Under the pieces are notes generated by a model. The model was not told the origin of the DNA, made no database searches, and worked only from the letters and a program-made list of their open reading frames with translations. A DNA stretch of 64,000 nt, taken from contig NC_007948.1 of NCBI RefSeq assembly GCF_000013865.1, positions 4,827,001 through 4,891,000 on the forward strand, given 5' to 3'. The stretch is from Polaromonas sp. JS666 (GTDB lineage Bacteria; Pseudomonadota; Gammaproteobacteria; Burkholderiales; Burkholderiaceae_C). The translations under genes were made by a program, and so were the position numbers. Below, piece by piece: positions 38,355 through 48,179 of the stretch. Within the stretch, counting starts at the first letter, position 1; each line of letters starts with the position of its first letter.

Positions 38355-39074
38355 CTAGCGGCCGTCGGGCGACTTGGCCCCGGGAACGCCCAGGCGCCGG
38401 CTACGCACCACCTGGTAGGGACGAAGCAGATAGCCCACCGACGCGAACCCGCTCCAGACATGCACGAGGCGGCTGAACGGAAACAGCAGGAAAATCGTCA
38501 TTCCGAACACGATGTGAAAAAGGTAAGGCCAGGGCAGACCGGCCAGCGCCGCAGAATCCACCGTCCGCAGCGTGAGGATGCGCTGCGCCCAGTCGGCCAG
38601 GATCAGCATCACGCTGCCATCCGAATGCGCCCACGAATACGGCAGGGTAATCAGCCCGACCACCAGCTGCACCCACAAAATCAGGAGGATGGCCAGGTCG
38701 GTTTTGTGGCTGGTGTAACGGATGCGCGGATCAAAGACGCGGCGATAGATCAGCATCGACAGGCCGATAAAACACAGGATGCCGAACGCACCGCCCGAGT
38801 AAATGGCGATCTTCTGCTTGACTGACGCTTCGAGAAAATGCGCGTAAAAGGCGTGCGGTGCCAGCAAACCCACCAGATGGCCGAAAAACAGGAAAAGGAT
38901 GCCGACATGGAACAGGTTGCTGCCCCAGCGCAGCAAGCCGCTGCGAAGCAGCTGCGAGGAATCGCTTTTCCAGGTGTACTGGTCGCGGTCAAAGCGGATC
39001 AGGCTGCCGAGCAGAAACACCGTCAGGCAGATGTAGGGGTAGACACCAAAAAGAAAACCGTGCAGCGTGGTCAT
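38355..39074 (-). CDS. narI: Respiratory nitrate reductase gamma subunit (cytochrome b)
   Basis: Membrane diheme cytochrome that passes quinol electrons to NarH. 239 residues with five transmembrane helices. The four heme-ligand histidines fall at His56, His66, His187 and His205, the same positions as in E. coli NarI. The start overlaps the narJ stop by 4 bp. Confidence 0.97.
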   Translation of the reverse strand: MTTLHGFLFGVYPYICLTVFLLGSLIRFDRDQYTWKSDSSQLLRSGLLRWGSNLFHVGILFLFFGHLVGLLAPHAFYAHFLEASVKQKIAIYSGGAFGILCFIGLSMLIYRRVFDPRIRYTSHKTDLAILLILWVQLVVGLITLPYSWAHSDGSVMLILADWAQRILTLRTVDSAALAGLPWPYLFHIVFGMTIFLLFPFSRLVHVWSGFASVGYLLRPYQVVRSRRLGVPGAKSPDGR

Positions 39075-39766
39075 GCTTGTACTCCTTGGGTGGGACGCAC
39101 CTTGCGCACAATGTGAATCGGTTGCGCCTGGTCGGGCCGGGCCTGGCCTTTGGAAGAGCAGCCGTCAAAAACCACCGGCTCTTCCCAGACCGCATCTATC
39201 GGTTCCTCGGCTGCAACCTGAACCGGCTGGGCCTTTTCTCCGGCCAGCTCCAGCAACGCGCCCAGCACGCAGGCATAAGCACTGCCGCGCTGCTGCAGCG
39301 CCGAGAAGATCGCGTTGAAAATATGCGCCATCTCGGCCAGGAACTCGCGTGCCTCGCACGGCGGCTGCGTCGAGGTGAACTCGAGCACCACCGGCAAAAA
39401 GTCGGGCATCTCGCCTTCGGCCAGAAAAAGACCAGCCTTCTCGTAGGTCTGCGCCAGGTCAATCATGGCCGGCCCGCGGTCGCGCGAGTCGCCGTGCACA
39501 TGCTCGAACAGGTGCAGCGAGGTGGCACGGCCGCGGTCGAAGAGCTCCACATAGGCGGCTTCGGTATCGAGCGGCGCGGCGAGCGCCAGCGAATCGATCA
39601 GCGCGTCAAGCTCTGCCAGGCGCTGCTGCGGCAAGGCACGCTCACCGTGCAGTGCCTCGCGCAGCGCTGCCAGGTCGCCGCGCAACCCGGCGTCGGGATA
39701 ACCGAGCAGCCTGGCCAGCACGCGCAGGCTTCTCGAAGCCATAGTGGGGTTGTTAAAAAGTGCCAT
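39071..39766 (-). CDS. narJ: Nitrate reductase assembly chaperone
   Basis: 231-residue cytoplasmic TorD/NarJ-family chaperone that holds apo-NarGH until the molybdenum cofactor is inserted. The helical core LSRLLGYPD-like start appears as LARLLGYPDAGL, and YVELFDRGRATSLHLFEHVHGDSRDRG is the family signature. It lies 3 bp after narH and overlaps narI by 4 bp. Confidence 0.96.
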   Translation of the reverse strand: MALFNNPTMASRSLRVLARLLGYPDAGLRGDLAALREALHGERALPQQRLAELDALIDSLALAAPLDTEAAYVELFDRGRATSLHLFEHVHGDSRDRGPAMIDLAQTYEKAGLFLAEGEMPDFLPVVLEFTSTQPPCEAREFLAEMAHIFNAIFSALQQRGSAYACVLGALLELAGEKAQPVQVAAEEPIDAVWEEPVVFDGCSSKGQARPDQAQPIHIVRKVRPTQGVQA

Positions 39767-39769
39767 GGT

Positions 39770-41302
39770 TCAGACCTCCACCTTGATGGGAATAGTTCGT
39801 TTGCGGTTGCCGCCAAACAGGCTGACGTCGCTGGCGCCGTCGGAGCAGCCGTTGCCGAAGGTGAAGCCGCAGCCACCGCGCATGTCGAACGCGTTCTCGG
39901 CGTATTCGCGATGGGTGGTCGGAATCACGAAACGGTCTTCGTAGTTGGCAATCGCCATGATGTGGTACATCTCCTCGACCTCGGCCACCGAGAGCCCGGC
40001 CTGCTCCAGCACGGCCAGGTTCTGCACCTGGTCCACATGCTTGCTGCGCTGGTAGGAGCGCATGGCCAGCATGCGCTGCAGCGAACGGATCACCGGCGCA
40101 GTGTCGCCTGCCGTCAGCAGGTTGGCCAGGTACTGCACGGGAATGCGCATCTGCGCGATGTCGGGCAGTTCGCCATTGATGCCGATCTGTCCGGCATTGG
40201 CCGCCGAGGTGATAGGCGACAGCGGCGGCACATACCAGACCATGGGCAGCGTACGGTACTCGGGATGCAGCGGCAACGCCACCTTCCATTCCACAGCCAT
40301 CTTGTAGACCGGACTGCGGCGGGCGCCTTCCAGCCAGGCTTCTGGAATGCCGTCCTTGCGCGCCTGTTCAATCACTTTCGGATCGTTCGGGTCCAGGAAG
40401 ATGTCGAGCTGGGCCTGGTACAGGTCCTTGTCGTCTTCCACACTGGCCGCTTCCTGGATGCGGTCGGCGTCATACAGCACCACGCCGAGGTAACGGATGC
40501 GTCCGACGCAGGTTTCGCTGCACACGGTGGGTTGCCCGGCTTCGATGCGCGGATAGCAAAACGTGCACTTCTCGGCCTTGCCGCTTTTCCAGTTGTAGTA
40601 GATTTTTTTGTACGGGCAGCCCGACACACACATGCGCCAGCCGCGGCACTTGTCCTGGTCGATCAGCACGATGCCGTCTTCCTCGCGCTTGTAGATGGAG
40701 CCCGAAGGACAGGAGGCCACGCAGGCCGGGTTCAGGCAATGCTCGCACAGGCGCGGCAAATACATCATGAAGGTGTTTTCGAACTGACCCACCATGTCTT
40801 TCTGGACCTGGTCGAAGTTCGCCAGATTGGCGTCCTTGCTGCGCTTGGAGAATTCACCGCCCAGGATTTCCTCCCAGTTCGGGCCCCATTCGATTTTCTC
40901 CATGCGCTTGCCGGTGATCAGGCTGCGCGGGCGCGCCGTTGGTGCGGCCTTCATCTCGGGCGCCGACTGCAAATGGTCGTAGTCGAAGGTGAAGGGCTCG
41001 TAGTAGTCGTCGATCTGCGGCATGTTCGGGTTGGCAAAGATGCGCATCAGCAGCTTCCACTTGCCTCCCTGGCGCGGCTCAATCGAACCGTCGCTCTTGC
41101 GAATCCAGCCGCCGTTCCACTTGTCCTGGTTTTCCCACTCCTTCGGGTAACCGATGCCGGGCTTGGTTTCAACGTTGTTGAACCAGGCGTACTCCATGCC
41201 GGTCCGGCTGGTCCAGACGTTTTTGCAGGTGACTGAGCAGGTGTGGCAGCCAATGCACTTGTCCAGGTTCAGCACCATGCCGATTTGCGCGCGTACCTTC
41301 AT
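39770..41302 (-). CDS. narH: Respiratory nitrate reductase beta subunit (iron-sulfur)
   Basis: Electron-transfer subunit, 510 residues. It has four ferredoxin-type clusters: CIGCHTCSVTCKNVW at the N-terminus, CEHCLNPACVASCP, CRGWRMCVSGCPYKK (with Trp where the fourth Cys would be, marking the [3Fe-4S] cluster) and CTFCYPRIEAGQPTVCSETC. The start overlaps the narG stop by 4 bp (ATGA). Confidence 0.98.
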   Translation of the reverse strand: MKVRAQIGMVLNLDKCIGCHTCSVTCKNVWTSRTGMEYAWFNNVETKPGIGYPKEWENQDKWNGGWIRKSDGSIEPRQGGKWKLLMRIFANPNMPQIDDYYEPFTFDYDHLQSAPEMKAAPTARPRSLITGKRMEKIEWGPNWEEILGGEFSKRSKDANLANFDQVQKDMVGQFENTFMMYLPRLCEHCLNPACVASCPSGSIYKREEDGIVLIDQDKCRGWRMCVSGCPYKKIYYNWKSGKAEKCTFCYPRIEAGQPTVCSETCVGRIRYLGVVLYDADRIQEAASVEDDKDLYQAQLDIFLDPNDPKVIEQARKDGIPEAWLEGARRSPVYKMAVEWKVALPLHPEYRTLPMVWYVPPLSPITSAANAGQIGINGELPDIAQMRIPVQYLANLLTAGDTAPVIRSLQRMLAMRSYQRSKHVDQVQNLAVLEQAGLSVAEVEEMYHIMAIANYEDRFVIPTTHREYAENAFDMRGGCGFTFGNGCSDGASDVSLFGGNRKRTIPIKVEV

Positions 41303-44300
41303 GCTGCTTCTCCCAGTTGTTGCACGGCGAACGCACGCTCGTCATCGCGCGGCGTATCCAGCCAGTCCACCTTGTCCATCTTGCGCACCACGACGAATTC
41401 ATCGCGGTTGGTGCCTATGGTCCCGTAGTAGTTGAAGCCCCAGGAAAGCTGCGCGTAGCCGCCAATCATGTGGGTCGGCTTGAGCACAATGCGCGTCACC
41501 GAGTTGTGGATGCCGCCACGCTGGCCGGTGATCTCCGAGCCCGGTGTGTTGACGATTTTTTCCTGCGCGTGGTACATCATCACCATGCCGGGCTTGACGC
41601 GCTGGCTGACCACCGCACGCGCGGAAATCGCGCCGTTGACGTTGTAAAGCTCGATCCAGTCGTTGTCTTCAACGCCGATCAGCCTGGCATCATCTTCACT
41701 GAGCCAGACGATCGGCCCGCCCCGGCTCAGGGTCAGCATGAGCAGGTTATCGGTATAGGTCGAATGGATGCCCCACTTCTGGTGCGGCGTGATGAAGTTC
41801 AGCAATATCTCGGTGTTGCCATTGGTACGGATGCCGTGCACGCCCGCTGTCGCCTTCAGGTTCACCGGTGGCCGGTAGCTGGCCAGGCCCTCGCCAAAAG
41901 CCAGCATCCACGGGTGGTCCTGGTAGAACTGCTGGCGGCCCGTGAGGGTACGCCAGGGGATCAACTCATGCACATTGGTGTAGCCGGCGTTGTACGACAC
42001 GGTCTCCGATTCAATGCCGCTCCAGGTCGGCGAGCTGATGATCTTGCGCGGCTGCGCCTGGATGTCGCGGAAACGGATTTTTTCATCCTCGCGGTGCAGC
42101 GCCAGGTGCGCGTGCTCGCGGCCGGTCTGCTTGCCGAGCGCCGCCCAGGCTTTCACCGCCACATGGCCGTTGGTTTCCGGGGCGAGCTGCAGCACCATTT
42201 CGCAGGCGTCGATGTCGCTGTTGATGCGGGGCATGCCCTGCGTCACGCCGGGTTCGGTCACCAGGCCGTTGAGTTCACCGAGCTGTCGCACTTCGGTCTC
42301 GGTGTTCCAGGCGATGCCCTTGCCGCCGTTGCCCACCTTGTTGAGCAAGGGGCCGACCGCTGTGAAGCGTTTGTAGACATTGGGGTAGTCGCGTTCAACC
42401 ACCTGCATTTGCGGCGCCGTCTTGCCGGGTACCAGGTCGCATTCACCACGCTTCCAGTCCTTGACTTCAAAGGGCTGGGCCAGCTCACCGGGCGAGTCGT
42501 GCATCAGCGGGGTCAGGACCACTTCCTTCTCGACACCGAGGTGACCCTCACACAGCTCGCTGAATTTTTTCGCGAAGCCCTTGTAGATTTCCCAGTCGCT
42601 TTTCGATTGCCACACCGGATCCACCGCCGTGGACAGCGGATGGATGAAGGGGTGCATATCGCTGGTGTTGAGGTCGTTCTTTTCATACCAGGTCGCCGTC
42701 GGCAGCACGATGTCGGAATACAGGCAGGTCGTGCTCATGCGGAAGTCGAGCGTGACCAGCAGGTCGAGCTTGCCTTCGGGCGCCTTGTCGTGCCAGACTA
42801 CTTCCTCGGGTTTGCCTTGGCCGGCGCCGGGCCGCCCCAAGCCGGTCGTGCCCCCAGTGGGGGAGGCGCGCAGCGCTTCGGGGGCGTCCAGTTCTTCACC
42901 CAGGTCCTTGCCCTGCACGCCGTTGTCCGTACCGAGCAAATGCTTGAGGAAATACTCGTGCCCCTTGCCCGACGAACCGATGATGTTGGAACGCCAGACA
43001 AACATGTTGCGCGGCCAGTTATCCGGATGGTCCGGGTCCTCGCAGCTCATCTTGAGCGAGCCGTCCTTGAGCGACTTGACGACATAGTCTTTCGCATCCA
43101 GCCCCTGGGCCTGCGCGTCCTTCACCACCTGCATCGGATTGGTCTGCAGCTGCGGCGCGCTCGGCAGCCAGCCCATGCGTTCGGCACGCACGTTGTAGTC
43201 GATCATGCTGCCGCCGTAGAGCTTTTTGTCCGCCAGCGGCGACAGCACCTCGTCCACACCGAGCTTCTCGTAGCGCCACTGGTCCGTGTGCGCGTAGAAA
43301 AAGCTGGTCGAGTTCATCTGCCGCGGCGGTCGGATCCAGTCGAGCGCGAAGGCGAGCGGGGTCCAGCCGGTCTGCGGGCGCAGCTTTTCCTGGCCGACAT
43401 AGTGCGCCCAGCCGCCACCGCTCTTGCCGATGCAGCCGCACATCATCAGCATGTTGATGACACTGCGGTAGTTCATGTCGCTGTGGTACCAGTGGTTCAT
43501 GCCGGCGCCGATGATGATCATCGAGCGGCCTTCGGTCTTCTCGGCATTGTCGGCAAACTGGCGTGCGACGGTGATCACCTGATCGCGCGGTACACCGGTG
43601 ATCTGTTCCTGCCAGGCCGGTGTATAGGGCGTGTTGTCGTTGAAATCAGCCGCTGCCAGCTCGCCGGGCAAGCCGCGGGGAATGCCATATTGCGCGGCCT
43701 GCAGGTCGAACACGGTCGCCACCAGGGCGGCACGCTCCTCGCCCGCCTTGCCGAGCGAAATGCGCTGCACCGGCACCGTGCGCACCAGCACATCACCCTG
43801 TTCGTTGTTCGGAAAGTGCTCGTGGTGGATGCCGCCGAAATACGGAAAGCCGACTTTGGCGCTGTCCTGGCTGGGCGCATCACCCTCCATCACCGACAGC
43901 TTGAGCCTGACCTCGTCGCCCTGGCGCGCCTCTCTGGATTCAAGGTTCCACTGGCCAGCGTCGGCCCGGCCGTCCGGGCCCCAGCGAAAGCCGATGGCAC
44001 CGTGTGGCAACACGACCTTGCCCTGCGCGTCGAAGGCCACCGTTTTCCACTCGGGGTTGTTCGCCTGGCCGAGCTTGCCGTTGAAGTCTGACGCGCGCAC
44101 ATAGCGGTCTGGCACCATGACGGTCTCGCCATTTTCCAGCAGGTGCTCCTTGAGCATCACGAGCATGGGCAGGTCGGTGTAGCGGCGCGCGTAGTCGTCG
44201 AAATAGGCCGAGCGCGGCTTGCCGTTGCCGCCGAAATAGAAGTCTTTCAGAATCACATGCCCCATGGCCATGGCGACGGCGGCGTCGGTGCCCTGCTTGG

Positions 44301-45189
44301 GGTGCAGCCAGAGGTCGGAGAGCTTGGCGACCTCGGAATAGTCGGGCGTGATGGCGACGGTCTTGGTGCCCTTGTAGCGGACTTCGGTGAAAAAGTGTGC
44401 ATCCGGGGTACGCGTCTGCGGCACGTTGGAGCCCCACGCGATGATGAAGCCCGAGTTGTACCAGTCGGCCGATTCCGGCACGTCGGTCTGCTCACCCCAG
44501 ACCTGCGGACTCGACGGAGGCAGGTCGCAGTACCAGTCGTAAAAACTCATGCACACGCCGCCAATCAGCGACAGGTAGCGCGAGCCCGAGGCGTAGCTGA
44601 CCATGGACATCGCCGGGATAGGCGAGAAGCCGATGATGCGGTCGGCGCCATGTTTCTTGATCGTGTGAATGTTGGAAGCGGCGATGATCTCGTTGACCTC
44701 GTCCCAGCTTGAGCGCACAAAACCGCCGAGGCCACGCACGCTCTGGTAGTCGCGCCGCCTGGCGTCGTCCTGCACCACCGCCGCCCAGGCCTCGACCGGC
44801 GCCAGCGTCAGGCGTGCTTCGCGCCAGTGCTTGAGCAGCCGGGCGCGCACCATGGGGTACTTGACCCGGTTGGCGCTGTACAGGTACCAGCTGTAGCTGG
44901 CGCCGCGCGAGCAGCCGCGCGGCTCGTGGTTGGGCATGTCCCAGCGCGTGCGCGGGTAGTCGGTCTGCTGGGTTTCCCAGGTCACGATGCCGCCCTTGAC
45001 ATAAATCTTCCACGAACACGATCCCGTGCAGTTGACGCCGTGGGTGCTGCGCACAATCTTGTCGTGCGCCCAGCGGTTGCGATAGGCGTCCTCCCAGGTG
45101 CGGTCTTCCGCGGTGGTGACACCGTGGCTGCCAGAAAAGGATTCCCGTGGATTTGAAAAGTGATTCAGTCGATCAAGAAAATGACTCAT
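41299..45189 (-). CDS. narG: Respiratory nitrate reductase alpha subunit (molybdenum)
   Basis: Catalytic Mo-bisMGD subunit reducing nitrate to nitrite on the cytoplasmic face of the membrane. 1296 residues against 1247 in E. coli. HGVNCTGSCSWKIYVKGG provides the FS0 cluster, and DVPESADWYNS holds the Asp that binds molybdenum. Most of the sequence aligns closely with E. coli NarG from memory. An exception is a segment of about 24 extra residues at roughly 766-790 (DAPEALRASPTGGTTG...), between GKDLGE and KPEEVVWHDK, where E. coli has only a few. It is encoded by a dispersed repeat. narG is 42 bp after narK2. Confidence 0.98.
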   Translation of the reverse strand: MSHFLDRLNHFSNPRESFSGSHGVTTAEDRTWEDAYRNRWAHDKIVRSTHGVNCTGSCSWKIYVKGGIVTWETQQTDYPRTRWDMPNHEPRGCSRGASYSWYLYSANRVKYPMVRARLLKHWREARLTLAPVEAWAAVVQDDARRRDYQSVRGLGGFVRSSWDEVNEIIAASNIHTIKKHGADRIIGFSPIPAMSMVSYASGSRYLSLIGGVCMSFYDWYCDLPPSSPQVWGEQTDVPESADWYNSGFIIAWGSNVPQTRTPDAHFFTEVRYKGTKTVAITPDYSEVAKLSDLWLHPKQGTDAAVAMAMGHVILKDFYFGGNGKPRSAYFDDYARRYTDLPMLVMLKEHLLENGETVMVPDRYVRASDFNGKLGQANNPEWKTVAFDAQGKVVLPHGAIGFRWGPDGRADAGQWNLESREARQGDEVRLKLSVMEGDAPSQDSAKVGFPYFGGIHHEHFPNNEQGDVLVRTVPVQRISLGKAGEERAALVATVFDLQAAQYGIPRGLPGELAAADFNDNTPYTPAWQEQITGVPRDQVITVARQFADNAEKTEGRSMIIIGAGMNHWYHSDMNYRSVINMLMMCGCIGKSGGGWAHYVGQEKLRPQTGWTPLAFALDWIRPPRQMNSTSFFYAHTDQWRYEKLGVDEVLSPLADKKLYGGSMIDYNVRAERMGWLPSAPQLQTNPMQVVKDAQAQGLDAKDYVVKSLKDGSLKMSCEDPDHPDNWPRNMFVWRSNIIGSSGKGHEYFLKHLLGTDNGVQGKDLGEELDAPEALRASPTGGTTGLGRPGAGQGKPEEVVWHDKAPEGKLDLLVTLDFRMSTTCLYSDIVLPTATWYEKNDLNTSDMHPFIHPLSTAVDPVWQSKSDWEIYKGFAKKFSELCEGHLGVEKEVVLTPLMHDSPGELAQPFEVKDWKRGECDLVPGKTAPQMQVVERDYPNVYKRFTAVGPLLNKVGNGGKGIAWNTETEVRQLGELNGLVTEPGVTQGMPRINSDIDACEMVLQLAPETNGHVAVKAWAALGKQTGREHAHLALHREDEKIRFRDIQAQPRKIISSPTWSGIESETVSYNAGYTNVHELIPWRTLTGRQQFYQDHPWMLAFGEGLASYRPPVNLKATAGVHGIRTNGNTEILLNFITPHQKWGIHSTYTDNLLMLTLSRGGPIVWLSEDDARLIGVEDNDWIELYNVNGAISARAVVSQRVKPGMVMMYHAQEKIVNTPGSEITGQRGGIHNSVTRIVLKPTHMIGGYAQLSWGFNYYGTIGTNRDEFVVVRKMDKVDWLDTPRDDERAFAVQQLGEAA
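42823..42888 (+). repeat. Dispersed C/G-hairpin repeat inside narG
   Basis: GCCGCCCCAAG, then a spacer, GCCCCC-AGT-GGGGG, then GCGCAGCGCTTCGGGGG. This is the same layout as the repeat copies at 5649-5712, 61662-61784 and 63878-63940. It is in frame with narG, without stops, and accounts for most of the extra residues relative to E. coli NarG. Confidence 0.7.
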
Positions 45190-45231
45190 TTGGTTCTCCG
45201 GTAAGGCGGTAAAAAACGGATGGGCGGTGAG

Positions 45232-46890
45232 TCAGGGGTTCTTGATCTCGGCGCCGCGGCGCAGGTAGAACCACCAGTTGAGCACCAGGCACAGGGCATA
45301 GAAGATGGCAAAGCCATACATCGCGTTTTCCGGCGTGCCGGCCTTGATCTGTGCACCGATCACCACCGGGGCGATGAAGGCGCCGTAAGCGGCAATGGCC
45401 GAAGTCCAGCCGAGCACAGGGCCGGCCTGCTGGCGGTCGAAGATGACGCCAATGGTGCGGAAGGTGGAGCCGTTGCCGATGCCGCTGGCCGCAAACAGCA
45501 CGACGAACAGCACCATGAAGAGCAGGAAGTACTGCTCGGGCGCGGCCGACTTGTAGGCCAGCAGCATGACGTAGCCGACCGCGGCCGAAGCGACGACCAT
45601 GACAGCGGAAATGATTTGGGTCACGATGGAGCCGCCGACCTTGTCCGACACCCACCCTCCCACGGGCCGGATCAAGGCGCCGACAAAGGGGCCTATCCAG
45701 GCGAAGGTCAGTGCCGAGGGTGCGTTCGGATTTTTCAATGTGTGCTGAATGACGCCTGCCGCGTCCGGCACGTGGCTGATGCCGAAGATCACCGTGATGG
45801 CGAGCGGCAAGGCCATCGAAAAGCCGATGAACGAGCCGAAAGTCACGATGTACAGCAGGGTCAGCGACCAGGTGTGCTTGTTGCTGAAAATCGCGAACTG
45901 CTTGGCAATGTTTTCCTTCATCGGGCCAAAGGCCGTGACCTTCAGCACCATCAGGGTGCTGGCCACGATCAGGGGCATCGCAATCCACATGTTCAGCAGG
46001 CCCAGCCCGGTGGGCTTGGGCAGGTAGAGATACAGGCCGATGCCGGCCGGCACAAACGACAGCGTGTACAGCCAGATGATCTTGAGAAAGGCCGGGATCG
46101 TGCCGCCAATCGCGGGCGACACCGTCGTGAGGTTGTTCATGCCGAAGAAGCAGAGAATCGACAGCGGCACCAGCGACAGCAGCCAGGTGAAGCCGGCGTT
46201 CTGGATCCAGGTGGGCGTGCCGGCGACGATTTTTCCGAAAATCCAGCCGCTGTCCTTCACCAGGGTCATCGAATCTCCCCCGAAGCTGCCGAAGACGCTC
46301 AGCGTCATCACCAGCGGGATCACGACCTGCATGGCCGTGACACCGAAATTGCCCAGTCCCGCATTGAGCCCCAGCGCCGTGCCCTGCAAGCGCTTGGGGA
46401 AAAAGGTGCTGATGTTGGACATGGAGCTGGCGAAATTTCCGCCACCCACCCCCGACCACAGGGCCATCAGCTGGAAGGACCACAAGGGCCATTCGGGGTG
46501 CTGGAGCACGATGCCGGTGCCTATCGCTGGCGCCAGCAGCATGGAGGTCGTCAGGAAAATGGTGTTGCGCCCGCCGGCCAGCCGGATCAGGAAGGACGCC
46601 GGAATGCGCATGGTGGCGCCAGCCAGGCCCGCAATGGCCGTCAGCGTGAACAGCTCGGCCTGGGTGAATGGAAAGCCCAGGTTGAGCATCTGGACCGTGA
46701 TGATGCCCCACATGCCCCAGACGGCAAAGCCGCACAGCAGGCTGGGCACGGAGATCCAGAGGTTGCGGTAGGCGATGCGTTTTCCCGTGCTCTCCCAGAA
46801 CTGGTCGTCCTCGGGACGCCAGTCGATGATGTCAACACCGGAAACGGTGGAACTGGTGGAAGCGGTGCCGGAAATGGTTTTTGTATTCAT
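45232..46890 (-). CDS. narK2: Nitrate/nitrite transporter, NarK2 type
   Basis: MFS protein of 552 residues, the longer of two NarK paralogues in tandem. GNFASSMSNISTFFPKRLQGTALGLNAGLGNFGV is the nitrate-signature region in the first half, and GNGSTFRTIGVIF matches the second signature. It is likely a nitrate/nitrite antiporter supplying nitrate to NarG and exporting nitrite. A polar N-terminal extension of about 45 residues (Thr/Ser-rich, then DWRPEDDQFWE) precedes the first helix. It starts 26 bp after narK1 and ends 42 bp before narG. Confidence 0.93.
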   Translation of the reverse strand: MNTKTISGTASTSSTVSGVDIIDWRPEDDQFWESTGKRIAYRNLWISVPSLLCGFAVWGMWGIITVQMLNLGFPFTQAELFTLTAIAGLAGATMRIPASFLIRLAGGRNTIFLTTSMLLAPAIGTGIVLQHPEWPLWSFQLMALWSGVGGGNFASSMSNISTFFPKRLQGTALGLNAGLGNFGVTAMQVVIPLVMTLSVFGSFGGDSMTLVKDSGWIFGKIVAGTPTWIQNAGFTWLLSLVPLSILCFFGMNNLTTVSPAIGGTIPAFLKIIWLYTLSFVPAGIGLYLYLPKPTGLGLLNMWIAMPLIVASTLMVLKVTAFGPMKENIAKQFAIFSNKHTWSLTLLYIVTFGSFIGFSMALPLAITVIFGISHVPDAAGVIQHTLKNPNAPSALTFAWIGPFVGALIRPVGGWVSDKVGGSIVTQIISAVMVVASAAVGYVMLLAYKSAAPEQYFLLFMVLFVVLFAASGIGNGSTFRTIGVIFDRQQAGPVLGWTSAIAAYGAFIAPVVIGAQIKAGTPENAMYGFAIFYALCLVLNWWFYLRRGAEIKNP

Positions 46891-46916
46891 GGTGATTTCT
46901 CGAAAAGGGTTCCGTT

Positions 46917-48179
46917 TCAGGCCTGAGCGCCAGCCGCGTTCCTGCCCATGACTTCAGTACCGCGGACTTCGGTCCAGTACATCCACATCAGTGAAACGCA
47001 GACCACGCCGTACATGAACATGAAGGCGCTGGAGCGGATGCCGGTCAGGTCCATCAGCCCACCGAAGATGATGGGCAGCACAAAGCCACCCAGGCCGCCT
47101 GCCAGGCCCACGATGCCGCTGATGCCGCCGATGTTCGCGCCGTAGTCTTCGCTGATGTACTTGAAAACACTGGCCTTGCCGAAGGCCCAGGCGATGCCCA
47201 GCGTGAACATCAGCGCGGTGAAGGTGTAGACGTTCAGCCCGATGTGAAAGCTTGCGGGTCCGTTGACCGTGAGGATGGTGAAGTCGGTCTGCGGGTAGGA
47301 CAGCAGGAACAGGCAGACCCAGCTCACCCACATCACCCACCAGGTGACGCTGTGCGCGCCGTATCTGTCGGACAGCACGCCGCCGAAAGCGCGCAACACG
47401 CCGCCCGGCAGCGAGAAGCACGCCGCCAGCAAGGCCGCCACACGGATATCCAGGCCAAATTCACCGACGTAGTACTGAACCATCCAGAGCGACAGCGCCA
47501 CATAGCCGCCGAACACGATGCTGTAGTACTGGCAGTACTTGATCACCTTGGGGTCTTTCAGCGCCTTGAGCTGGTCGCTGAACTTGACGTGGCTGGGCAC
47601 CAGGTGCGAAGGGTCGCTGTAGCTGAACAGCCAGAACAGCACCAGCGCGCCCAGCATGATGACGGCATACACCTGCGGCACCATGGCCCAGCCGAAAGCC
47701 ACCAGCAACACGGGCGCCACAAACTTGTTGACGGCAGCGCCCGAATTGCCGGCGCCATAGACGCCCATCGCCATGCCCTGGCGGTTTTTCGGAAACCAGC
47801 GCGCCACATAGGGCGTACCCACAGAGAACGAACCGCCGGCCAGGCCCACAAACAGGCCGATCACCAGAAAATGCCAGTACGCGGTGGCGTAACTCATGAG
47901 CCAGATCGCGGGGACCGTGACAGCCATCAGGATCGCCATGACCATGCGCCCGCCGTAGCGGTCGGTCCAGATACCCAGCGGAACGCGGATCAGGGAGCCC
48001 GTCAGCACGGGCGTGGCCGCAAGCAGGCCGAACTCCGTGGCGTTGAGGTTGAGCATCTTCTTGATCGGTATGCCGATGACGCCGAACATCATCCAGACCA
48101 TGAAGCAAACGGTGAACGCCAGCGTGCTGACAATGAGCACCGACCACGCTTTTCTTGAATTACCCAGTTCAGAGGTCAT
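46917..48179 (-). CDS. narK1: Nitrate transporter, NarK1 type
   Basis: MFS protein of 420 residues, the shorter, proton-coupled NarK type. GGSFSVGTPYVARWFPKNRQGMAMGVYGAGNSG and GNIGG-like NIGGISGIVGLAGGLGG are the two nitrate-signature regions. The start is ATG 48179 with GGAG 9 nt upstream; a longer frame to 48290 covers the promoter and is rejected. It is the first gene of the narK1K2GHJI operon, with an FNR box about 150 bp upstream. Confidence 0.93.
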   Translation of the reverse strand: MTSELGNSRKAWSVLIVSTLAFTVCFMVWMMFGVIGIPIKKMLNLNATEFGLLAATPVLTGSLIRVPLGIWTDRYGGRMVMAILMAVTVPAIWLMSYATAYWHFLVIGLFVGLAGGSFSVGTPYVARWFPKNRQGMAMGVYGAGNSGAAVNKFVAPVLLVAFGWAMVPQVYAVIMLGALVLFWLFSYSDPSHLVPSHVKFSDQLKALKDPKVIKYCQYYSIVFGGYVALSLWMVQYYVGEFGLDIRVAALLAACFSLPGGVLRAFGGVLSDRYGAHSVTWWVMWVSWVCLFLLSYPQTDFTILTVNGPASFHIGLNVYTFTALMFTLGIAWAFGKASVFKYISEDYGANIGGISGIVGLAGGLGGFVLPIIFGGLMDLTGIRSSAFMFMYGVVCVSLMWMYWTEVRGTEVMGRNAAGAQA

